Shown: in pieces, positions 14,490-19,416 of the stretch
How the letters are laid out: the number at the start of each line of letters is the position of its first letter
Numbering within the stretch: the first letter of the stretch is position 1
Assembly: GCA_937927435.1 (NCBI GenBank)
Contig: CALBDW010000171.1
Span: 1-19,416, forward strand
Source of the DNA: an uncultured Bdellovibrionales bacterium
Lineage (GTDB): Bacteria > Bdellovibrionota > Bdellovibrionia > Bdellovibrionales > JAMPXM01
DNA length: 19,416 bases
Direction: 5' to 3'
Position numbers and translations under genes: made by a program
The notes under the pieces: model-generated
The model's input: only the letters and a program-made list of their open reading frames with translations
Told to the model about the DNA's origin: nothing
The model's database searches: none

Positions 14490-14520
14490 CTTGACGAACT
14501 GGACGGGGACACCACATTTA
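14490..14520 (+). promoter_or_regulatory. Candidate heat-shock (sigma-32-like) promoter of dnaK
   Basis: CTTGACG (14490-14496) resembles the RpoH -35 box (CTTGAAA), and CCACATTTA (14512-14520) resembles its -10 box (CCCCATNTA), with 15 bases between them, slightly longer than the usual 13-14. The TTGACG also fits a sigma-70 -35, but the -10 at the right distance is poor for sigma-70. Transcription would start near 14527, giving a leader of about 75 bases. No CIRCE (HrcA operator) inverted repeat is present in the 14395-14601 gap. Confidence 0.4.
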
Positions 14521-14601
14521 AAACGACATTGATGAAAGACAACCCAAGGGTAAGGCCGGCGAAGTCCGTGTGATCTTGGGGATATCGAGGAGAATTTTAT
14601 C

Positions 14602-16509
14602 ATGGCAAAGATCATCGGTATCGACCTTGGTACGACTAACTCCGTGGTTGCTATTATGGAAGGTGGGGACCCCAAGGTCCTCGTTAATGAAGAAGGCGCA
14701 CGGACAACTCCCTCAGTCGTAGCGTTTACGAAAGACGGTGAAAAGCTCGTTGGCCAGTTGGCGAAGCGCCAAGCCGTGACGAACCCTGAAAACACGATTT
14801 TCTCGGCGAAGCGCTTTATCGGTCGCAAGTTCGAGGAAGTCCAAGAAGAGATCAAACTTGTTCCTTACACGGTCGTTAAAAAAGGGAACGACTGCGGCTT
14901 TAAGATTCAAGACAAAGTCGTTTCTCCGGAAGAGATCTCGGCTTCGGTTCTCGCCAAGCTGAAAAAGGTCGCTGAAGACTATCTCGGTACGGAAGTGAAA
15001 GAGGCCGTGATCACGGTTCCGGCTTACTTCAACGACGCTCAAAGACAAGCGACGAAAGACGCGGGCCGGATTGCGGGTTTGGAAGTTAAGCGGATCATCA
15101 ACGAGCCGACAGCAGCGGCTCTCGCTTACGGATTCGATAAAAACAAAGACCAAAAGATCGCCGTTTACGACTTGGGCGGCGGTACATTCGATATTTCGAT
15201 CCTCGAAGTCGGTGACAACGTTGTCGAAGTTAAGGCCACCAACGGTGACACGCACCTCGGTGGTGACAATTTCGACATGCGCATCCTTGAGTGGATGATC
15301 GACGAGTTTAAAAAGGATCAAGGTATCGACCTGAAGAACGACAAGATGGCGCTCCAGCGCCTGAAAGAGGCCGCTGAGAAAGCGAAGATCGAACTCAGCT
15401 CGATGTCGGAAACGGAAATCAACCTGCCGTTCATCACGGCGGACGCTTCCGGTCCGAAACATTTGCAAATGAAGCTGACTCGCGCGAAGTTCGAGCAAAT
15501 GACCGAAGACCTCGTGAAGCGCACGCTCGAACCTTGCAAAAGAGCTCTCGAGGACTCCGGTTGGTCTGTTAAAGACATCGATGAAGTGATTCTCGTCGGT
15601 GGTTCGACCCGTATCCCGGCGATCCAAAGAGCCGTAAAAGAGTTCTTCGGCAAAGAGCCGAACAAGTCGGTTAACCCCGACGAAGTCGTCGCGATCGGTG
15701 CCGCCATCCAAGGCGGTGTCCTGACCGGTGAGGTGAAGGATGTTCTCCTTCTCGACGTCACGCCGCTTTCGCTCGGTATCGAGACCTTGGGCGGTGTGAT
15801 GACGAAACTCATCGAGCGCAACACGACGATCCCGACGCGCAAGTCGCAAATCTTCTCGACCGCGAGCGATAACCAAACGAGTGTCGACATTCACGTTCTG
15901 CAAGGGGAGCGTGAAATGGCGGCCGACAACAAAACGCTCGGTCGATTCGAATTGGTCGGTATCCCACCGGCTCCGCGGGGTGTGCCGCAAATCGAAGTTT
16001 CGTTCGATATCGACGCCAACGGTATCTTGAACGTGACGGCGAAGGACCTCGGTACTGGTAAAGAGCAGGCGATCCGGATTACGGCTAAGTCGGGTCTCAC
16101 GGAAGATGAAATCCAGCGCATGGTTCGTGAGGCTGAAGCTCATGCGGAAGAAGATAAGAAACGCAGAGAACGTGCGACCGCCGCGAACGATCTCGATAAC
16201 CTGATCTACCAAACCGAGAAGATCATTCGCGACAACAAGTCGATGTTCGCCGAATCGGATATCAAGTCGACCGAGGACTTGATCAAAGAAGCTCGCGATA
16301 TCTTGGCTAAGAAAGAATCGACTGCTTCAGAAATCCGCGGCGTCTTCGATCGCCTCCAGGCCGCGAGCCACAAACTGTCGAGCGAACTCTACGCGAAGAA
16401 AGGCAAAGAGGCTGCCGGCGGCAATGGCCCGACGGAGGGGGCGCAAGCTTCAGGAGAGACGAAGAATAACGAAGACGTCATTGAAGCAGACTTTAAGGAC
16501 GTCCCGTAA
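14602..16509 (+). CDS. dnaK: Chaperone protein DnaK (Hsp70)
   Basis: This full-length 635-residue Hsp70 has an N-terminal actin-like ATPase domain (about 1-380) with the phosphate loop GIDLGTTNS at 6-14, DLGGGTFDISIL at 190-201 and VGGSTRIPA at 332-340. The interdomain linker VLLLDVTPL is at 381-389. The beta-sandwich substrate domain and a helical lid follow, and the tail is acidic and ends EADFKDVP, close to the EEVKD-like end of other DnaKs. It binds exposed hydrophobic segments in an ATP cycle driven by DnaJ and GrpE; grpE is not in the window. GAGGAG lies nine bases before ATG 14602. It has its own leader and a strong terminator, so it can be expressed independently of dnaJ. Confidence 0.98.
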   Translation: MAKIIGIDLGTTNSVVAIMEGGDPKVLVNEEGARTTPSVVAFTKDGEKLVGQLAKRQAVTNPENTIFSAKRFIGRKFEEVQEEIKLVPYTVVKKGNDCGFKIQDKVVSPEEISASVLAKLKKVAEDYLGTEVKEAVITVPAYFNDAQRQATKDAGRIAGLEVKRIINEPTAAALAYGFDKNKDQKIAVYDLGGGTFDISILEVGDNVVEVKATNGDTHLGGDNFDMRILEWMIDEFKKDQGIDLKNDKMALQRLKEAAEKAKIELSSMSETEINLPFITADASGPKHLQMKLTRAKFEQMTEDLVKRTLEPCKRALEDSGWSVKDIDEVILVGGSTRIPAIQRAVKEFFGKEPNKSVNPDEVVAIGAAIQGGVLTGEVKDVLLLDVTPLSLGIETLGGVMTKLIERNTTIPTRKSQIFSTASDNQTSVDIHVLQGEREMAADNKTLGRFELVGIPPAPRGVPQIEVSFDIDANGILNVTAKDLGTGKEQAIRITAKSGLTEDEIQRMVREAEAHAEEDKKRRERATAANDLDNLIYQTEKIIRDNKSMFAESDIKSTEDLIKEARDILAKKESTASEIRGVFDRLQAASHKLSSELYAKKGKEAAGGNGPTEGAQASGETKNNEDVIEADFKDVP

Positions 16510-16547
16510 AGCCGCCGGGGTAAACCCTGGAAGGTAGGGACGTCCCG

Positions 16548-16580
16548 AAAACGCGTGGCCCATCGGCTGCGCGTTTTTTT
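16548..16580 (+). terminator. Strong intrinsic terminator after dnaK
   Basis: AAAACGCG (16548-16555) pairs with CGCGTTTT (16570-16577); GCC/GGC add three inner pairs around a CATC loop; three further T follow. It lies about 40 bases after the dnaK stop. The A-run on the left makes it usable in the other direction for the convergent outer-membrane gene as well. Confidence 0.85.
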
Positions 16581-16601
16581 ATGCTCGAAAACCGCCGAGG
16601 A

Positions 16602-17219
16602 TCAGCGTGTGAGAATGTTCTCGTCGAAGCGATAAGTGAACATGGCGCTGAAGTAACCAAAAGCGTCGTTCACATTGGCACCGAGCTCCGCAAAAAAGGT
16701 GAAATTGGGAGTATTCAAAGGCCGCAACTCGGCGCCAGCGACAAGCTGAATCGGAACAACCGTTTCATTGGGACGCGCGGAGATCCCGATCGGGAGAGAT
16801 GCGTAGGGGATCACATCGCCGATCTCGCTCTCCAACCGCTTGCTCACGAGCGGGTGGAAACGGAGGTTGTACTCGGTATCCGAATTCACGCGCGCGATCG
16901 TGGCGCCGATCATGCCGCCGATGGCCGGTTGGGTTTCCAAGTCAGGGAACGGAACCCATTTGTAAAAGCCGCCGATCTCGAAATCGACTTTGCCGATGCC
17001 GATCAAACCACGCACACTCGACGAGTCATTGATTCCTGTATCGAAGCGGGCGACGGCGTTAAAACCGTTGTGATTTTGGAAGATAAACTGCGGCTCGACC
17101 GATACTTGGTACTGACCGGGAGCGACGAGTTCCCCCGTGTCCAAGGTCGAAAAATAAGCTTCCGCTTGGGCGGCCAAAAGAAGCATTGAAAGAACGATAC
17201 CGAGTTTCGCTGCGCGCAT
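16602..17219 (-). CDS. Small outer-membrane beta-barrel-like protein
   Basis: The 205-residue product has a typical Sec signal peptide (basic start, hydrophobic core LGIVLSMLLLAAQ, AEA cleavage after about residue 21). The mature part is made of short amphipathic strands with alternating hydrophobic residues (YQVSVEPQFIFQ, AVARFDTGIN, FEIGGFYKWVPF, PIQLVAGAEL, FTFFAELGANV, GYFSAMFTYRF), as in eight- to ten-stranded outer-membrane barrels. It does not end in Phe but in a short tail after FTYRF (DENILTR). I recognise no named family. The ribosome site GGAGGAG is five bases before ATG 17217-17219. The gene converges on dnaK and diverges from the glycosyltransferase across 122 bases. Confidence 0.85.
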   Translation of the reverse strand: MRAAKLGIVLSMLLLAAQAEAYFSTLDTGELVAPGQYQVSVEPQFIFQNHNGFNAVARFDTGINDSSSVRGLIGIGKVDFEIGGFYKWVPFPDLETQPAIGGMIGATIARVNSDTEYNLRFHPLVSKRLESEIGDVIPYASLPIGISARPNETVVPIQLVAGAELRPLNTPNFTFFAELGANVNDAFGYFSAMFTYRFDENILTR

Positions 17220-17255
17220 TTTAGCTCCTCCGGAGACAGCATTTGTACGGAGAAT

Positions 17256-17263
17256 TTTATAAC
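17256..17263 (-). promoter_or_regulatory. Candidate -10 box of the outer-membrane protein gene
   Basis: The minus strand reads GGTTATAAAATTC here, with TATAAA as a good -10 hexamer about 40 bases before the ATG. The -35 is poor (TTGGAA lies only 14 bases upstream). On the plus strand of the same interval TTGACA at 17308-17313 looks like a -35 for the glycosyltransferase, but no acceptable -10 stands at 16-18 bases. Confidence 0.3.
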
Positions 17264-17341
17264 CAAGTTTTCCTATTCCAATACCGAAAACTGGATTTGC
17301 TCGCTAATTGACAAGGTGTTCTATTCTTGGGAGCTTAAAGC

Positions 17342-18121
17342 GTGCTCGAAAAATCTCCAGTCCCATTGAGCTTGGCTATTATTTGTTTGAACGAAGCACC
17401 CAACATCGAGAGGTGCATTCGCTCCGCCCCCTTTGCCGACGAAGTCGTGGTTGTCGACAGCGGTAGTACGGATGGTACCCGCGAGATCGCGGAACGCTGT
17501 GGGGCCAAGGTTTATTTGCGGGAGTGGCGGGGATTTCGGGACCAGAAGCGGCTGGCGACAGAGCTTTGTAGCCACGACTGGGTTTTGTCCCTCGACGCCG
17601 ACGAAGCTTTGAGTGCCGAGGCACAAGCGGAAATTCAGGAACTCTTAAAATCGGCCCGTCTAGATGATTTTGATGGGTACGAGTTTCCCCGTTTGAGTTG
17701 GAACTTGGGGCGTTGGATCCGTCATGGCGGTTGGTACCCCGATTATCAGCTTCGCCTTTACAACCGTCGGCGCGCCCGGTGGGAAGGAGGGGAGCATGTG
17801 CATGAGCGGGTTCAAGCTCCGCGCGTGAAGCGCCTGAAGTCGCAGATCCTTCATTGGCCGTTCGCCGATCTCGCCGAACAGGTGAATACCAACAACCGGT
17901 ACTCGACCTTAGGAGCGGCCGAGCTGCGGTCTCGAGGAAAGAAATTCTCGATCGTCAAACTGCTCTTTAAGCCGCTCTCGAAGTTCTTTGAGACCTATGT
18001 TCTCAAAGGTGGTTTTCTCGACGGTTTGCCAGGCTTCATCGTCGCTGTGGGAGCGGCTTACTCAGTCTTTCTTAAATTCGCCAAACTTTGGGAACTCGAG
18101 CGACTGAAATCGAATAAATAG
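17342..18121 (+). CDS. GT2-family glycosyltransferase, LPS-core WaaE/KdtX-like
   Basis: This 259-residue GT-A enzyme has an N-terminal nucleotide-sugar fold: LAIICLNEAPNIERCI (11-26), VVVVDSGSTDGT (35-46) and the metal-binding DAD in LSLDADEA (82-89). The REWRGFRDQKRLATELCSHDWVLSLDADE segment is the hallmark of the WaaE/KdtX subgroup, which adds a sugar (commonly glucose) to heptose in the lipopolysaccharide inner core. A C-terminal hydrophobic or amphipathic stretch (about 225-255) may attach it to the inner face of the inner membrane. The start is GTG 17342 with GGGAG eight bases upstream. It appears monocistronic. The exact sugar and acceptor cannot be deduced, so I leave the symbol empty. 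Confidence 0.9.
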   Translation: MLEKSPVPLSLAIICLNEAPNIERCIRSAPFADEVVVVDSGSTDGTREIAERCGAKVYLREWRGFRDQKRLATELCSHDWVLSLDADEALSAEAQAEIQELLKSARLDDFDGYEFPRLSWNLGRWIRHGGWYPDYQLRLYNRRRARWEGGEHVHERVQAPRVKRLKSQILHWPFADLAEQVNTNNRYSTLGAAELRSRGKKFSIVKLLFKPLSKFFETYVLKGGFLDGLPGFIVAVGAAYSVFLKFAKLWELERLKSNK

Positions 18122-18130
18122 ATTTCGATT
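18108..18130 (+). repeat. AT-rich inverted repeat over the glycosyltransferase stop
   Basis: AATCGAA (18108-18114) and TTCGATT (18124-18130) form a perfect 7-bp stem with a 9-base loop containing the TAG stop. Only two GC pairs and no T-run; a weak 3' end structure at most. Confidence 0.35.
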
Positions 18131-18250
18131 AAGTCGTTGAGAGTGCATTAAACATAAGCAGATTATGGCTCGGACATTCGGGAAAATCGCCCCATGCAGC
18201 CTCCTTTTTTGGGACCGAAATCCTGAGACATTTGTTCGTGGTTTCATCTT

Positions 18251-18293
18251 GATGGTGCCAACCAAGAACTTTCGGTTCGAGTTTGGAACCATC
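18251..18293. repeat. Compound 43-base stem-loop in the gap
   Basis: GATGGT (18251-18256) pairs with ACCATC (18288-18293); after a single G/A mismatch CCAA (18258-18261) pairs with TTGG (18283-18286); a 4x4 internal loop follows, and GAAC (18266-18269) pairs with GTTC (18275-18278) around TTTCG. Fourteen pairs stack in register, unlikely for random sequence of this length. No T-run follows on either strand. Confidence 0.5.
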
Positions 18294-18445
18294 CCTCTGG
18301 GGCGAGTTGTGACGTCTTGTCTCGCTGGGCGCTCTTATCCGAGGTATTAGCAGCGTTTTGTTTGTGTAACGCTACGCATTTATCCCGCAAATCCGATTGG
18401 TACGCCGTTTGAAATGGCGAGGGGCAAGCCGTGGGATTTTCGACA

Positions 18446-18495
18446 GTGACCGACAGAAGTCGATGTCACTCCTTCGGCTTTCAGGAAGAAGGGGG
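18446..18495 (+). promoter_or_regulatory. Leader hairpin and ribosome site of the secreted-protein gene
   Basis: GTGAC-CGAC (18446-18454), loop AGAA, GTCG (18459-18462), a two-base bulge and GTCAC (18465-18469) make a 9-bp hairpin. Directly after it CCTTC (18471-18475) can pair with GAAGG (18488-18492), which overlaps the AAGGGGG ribosome site (18489-18495) of the gene that starts at 18501. The leader could therefore hide or expose the ribosome site, although both helices are short. Confidence 0.4.
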
Positions 18496-18500
18496 ATTCC

Positions 18501-18971
18501 ATGAAAGCTCTCGCATTCGTTTCGGCTCTCTTAGCATTCTCGTTCGGTTTCTCCGCTCGGGCGATGATTCAGCAACCCGGCGGTTTCGCTCCGTCGATGT
18601 GTGGCCACCAGGTGCTCACGGAAAATCAGGGGCTCGAATACAACATCGAGCAACTTTGCATCGGTGAAATCGTCGGCGAAAAAGGCGAGGCCGGAATTCC
18701 CGCCGTTGCGTTCCGCTTTAGTGGTGATGAGGTCCTCGTTTACAAGATCGTCGATCAAGTCAGCCCCCTTGTGCTGACTCTGACCGGTAAAATGCAATCA
18801 ATTTTCTATCTTGAATCCCTCAACGGCGAACGGATGATCATGAAGGTTTATCTCGTCGACGGAAAAATTGAGAGCGCCGCTGGTACGCTGGGCGGAATTG
18901 AATATTTCGTGACGGGTTTTCAACCGATTCTCGTGATTCAAGACCTGGATGCTGTGGTCGCCGCTCAGTGA
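18501..18971 (+). CDS. Small secreted protein of unknown function
   Basis: The 156-residue product has a clear Sec signal peptide (MKALAFVSALLAFSFGFSARA, cleavage after about residue 21). The mature part (about 135 residues) has two cysteines (34 and 53) that could form one disulfide, and alternating hydrophobic residues typical of a small beta-rich domain (AFRFSGDEVLVYKIV, PLVLTLTGKMQSIFYL, RMIMKVYLVDGKI, IEYFVTGFQPILVIQDLD). No lipobox and no membrane helix are present, so it is probably periplasmic or released. I recognise no family. AAGGGGG lies five bases before the ATG. It is flanked by a long structured leader and tandem terminators, so it is a stand-alone unit and could be strongly expressed. 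Confidence 0.85.
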   Translation: MKALAFVSALLAFSFGFSARAMIQQPGGFAPSMCGHQVLTENQGLEYNIEQLCIGEIVGEKGEAGIPAVAFRFSGDEVLVYKIVDQVSPLVLTLTGKMQSIFYLESLNGERMIMKVYLVDGKIESAAGTLGGIEYFVTGFQPILVIQDLDAVVAAQ

Positions 18972-18986
18972 TGAAGCGGAGGAGGG

Positions 18987-19007
18987 CGGGCTTGCCCGTG
19001 CCTTTTT
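18987..19007 (+). terminator. First terminator after the secreted-protein gene
   Basis: CGGG (18987-18990), loop CTTG, CCCG (18995-18998), with outer GG/CC pairs possible across a TG bulge, followed by TTTTT (19003-19007). It begins 16 bases after the stop codon. Confidence 0.6.
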
Positions 19008-19028
19008 CTGAGATCCCCCTCCCGTTAC

Positions 19029-19076
19029 AAAAGGCCCGAACTGCTGAGAAAATTGGCAGCGGGCCTTTTGCTTTTT
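19029..19076 (+). terminator. Second, strong terminator
   Basis: AAAAGGCCCG (19029-19038) and CGGGCCTTTT (19060-19069) form a perfect 10-bp stem; CTGC/GCAG (19041-19044 with 19056-19059) extend it. TTTT-GC-TTTTT follows. The A-run on the left makes it bidirectional. Confidence 0.85.
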
Positions 19077-19149
19077 GGTCTTCTTGAGGCCGATTTGGGG
19101 GGGCGGGGCTGCCTGGCCTCGTCGTTTTGCGCTCACGGCTAGAAATTGG

Positions 19150-19179
19150 TTGCCTAGGACGGGAGGAAAGCCCTATAAC
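19150..19179 (+). promoter_or_regulatory. Probable promoter of tRNA-His
   Basis: TTGCCT (19150-19155), an 18-base spacer, and TATAAC (19174-19179, five of six to the -10 consensus) are followed by TGCCGG, a GC-rich discriminator as in stable-RNA promoters under stringent control. The tRNA begins about 47 bases after the predicted start. Confidence 0.5.
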
Positions 19180-19232
19180 TGCCGGACATCCTACATTCAA
19201 TTTCGCCCCGCTTTTCTCGCCGGTGGCTTTGT

Positions 19233-19310
19233 GGTGACCGTAGCTCAGCTGGTTAGAGCATCGGATTGTGGATCCGAGGGTCGAGGGTTCAAGTCCCTTC
19301 GGTCACCCCA
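19233..19310 (+). tRNA. tRNA-His (anticodon GTG)
   Basis: The complete cloverleaf can be drawn by eye. The acceptor stem GTGACCG (19234-19240) pairs with CGGTCAC (19300-19306). A D-arm with AGCTCAGCTGGTTAGAGC follows, then the anticodon stem TCGGA/TCCGA with loop TTGTGGA and anticodon GTG at 19268-19270, and a T-arm with GGTTCAAGTCC. The extra G at 19233 faces C73 at 19307, giving the G-1:C73 pair that identifies histidine tRNAs, and CCA (19308-19310) is encoded. No other tRNA is adjacent in the window. Confidence 0.97.
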
Positions 19311-19416
19311 TTCTTCGGGCTCTTCGGATCGGATCTCCGCACTTAACAGGGGCAGTCGAACTTTGGCTCTTCTCACTTAACTGGACATCGTTTCAAAATT
19401 CCTTTGTAAGACAAGC
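19311..19416. other. Sequence after tRNA-His, no gene seen
   Basis: No gene or terminator is clear. An 8-base direct repeat, CACTTAAC, occurs at 19340-19347 and 19374-19381, 34 bases apart. Sequences 3' of tRNA genes are common integration sites, but no integrase is visible before the window ends. Confidence 0.35.

Larger units (their letters stand above)
18122..18500. other. 379-base gap with several stem-loops, no convincing gene
   Basis: No gene is supported here. A plus-strand frame at 18165-18350 (61 residues) lacks a ribosome site and family resemblance. The gap holds a 43-base compound stem-loop (18251-18293), a 6-bp hairpin AGCGTT/AACGCT (18352-18357 with 18368-18373, 10-base loop), and a hairpin just ahead of the next gene (18446-18469). 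A weak promoter-like pair TTGTTT (18358-18363) and TATCCC (18381-18386), 17 bases apart, could serve the next gene. The length and structure suggest a long leader or a small RNA. Confidence 0.5.

Noticed and set aside
14395..14601. Search for a CIRCE operator or riboswitch before dnaK
   Set aside because: The TTAGCACTC/GAGTGCTAA inverted repeat is absent and no riboswitch core is recognisable.
14713..16212. 499-codon open frame antisense to dnaK
   Set aside because: It mirrors dnaK codon periodicity, is rich in Arg/Phe/Val/Asp in a low-complexity pattern and has no family features; a long antisense shadow of a highly expressed gene.
17308..17313. Perfect TTGACA upstream of the glycosyltransferase
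   Set aside because: No acceptable -10 hexamer at 16-18 bases; mentioned only as a possible -35.
18165..18350. 61-codon plus-strand frame in the gap after the glycosyltransferase
   Set aside because: No ribosome site, no recognisable family, and it runs through a compound stem-loop; more likely non-coding.
1..19416. CRISPR arrays, insertion sequences, prophage or toxin-antitoxin modules
   Set aside because: No regularly spaced repeats, transposase, integrase or phage gene motifs, and no small paired ORFs with toxin-antitoxin features.

Overview
The window looks like chromosomal core DNA of a moderately GC-rich Gram-negative bacterium. The evidence is lipoprotein maturation enzymes (Lgt, Lnt), a beta-barrel-like outer membrane protein, a WaaE/KdtX-type LPS-core glycosyltransferase, a periplasmic-type lytic transglycosylase, a type IV pilin and the ClpS/ClpA adaptor-unfoldase pair. 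A secreted subtilase and a zinc-ribbon protein with a soluble helical middle add to a gene mix that reminds me most of Bdellovibrionota or former deltaproteobacterial genomes. That placement is inference from gene content, not a database result. I see no phage, insertion sequence, transposase, CRISPR array or toxin-antitoxin pair.

Layout. (1) 1-4039: the 3' end of lgt (+) converges on mutS2 (-), with a terminator hairpin overlapping the lgt stop. mutS2 overlaps the end of lnt (-) by 35 bases, so lnt-mutS2 is probably one transcript. (2) 4089-6454: a double zinc-ribbon membrane protein (+) converges with a secreted subtilisin-family protein (-); they share a TTAA that supplies both stop codons. 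(3) 6624-11598: clpS-clpA-slt on the minus strand. clpS and clpA are tightly coupled; a strong hairpin separates clpA from the lytic transglycosylase lipoprotein. (4) 11599-11988: a poorly resolved 390-base gap with two perfect inverted repeats, one weak possible ORF and a candidate pilA promoter. (5) 11989-16509: pilA, a membrane-anchored TPR-like protein, dnaJ and dnaK on the plus strand. The first three are separated by only 3 and 21 bases; dnaK has its own leader with a heat-shock-like promoter and a strong terminator. (6) 16602-18121: a small outer-membrane-barrel-like protein (-) divergent from an LPS-core type GT2 glycosyltransferase (+). (7) 18122-19416: a 379-base gap with several stem-loops, a small secreted protein of unknown function, tandem terminators, and a tRNA-His gene with a recognisable promoter.

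Together the genes cover envelope biogenesis and remodelling (Lgt, Lnt, lytic transglycosylase, glycosyltransferase, OMP), protein quality control (ClpSA, DnaJK, secreted protease) and surface appendages (PilA). Most of the region is ordinary core genome. The features most worth a second look are a Glu in place of the catalytic Asp in the subtilase, an unusual ClpP-docking loop in ClpA, dnaJ placed upstream of dnaK behind a pilin gene, and several perfect inverted repeats in gaps or at gene ends with no assigned role.
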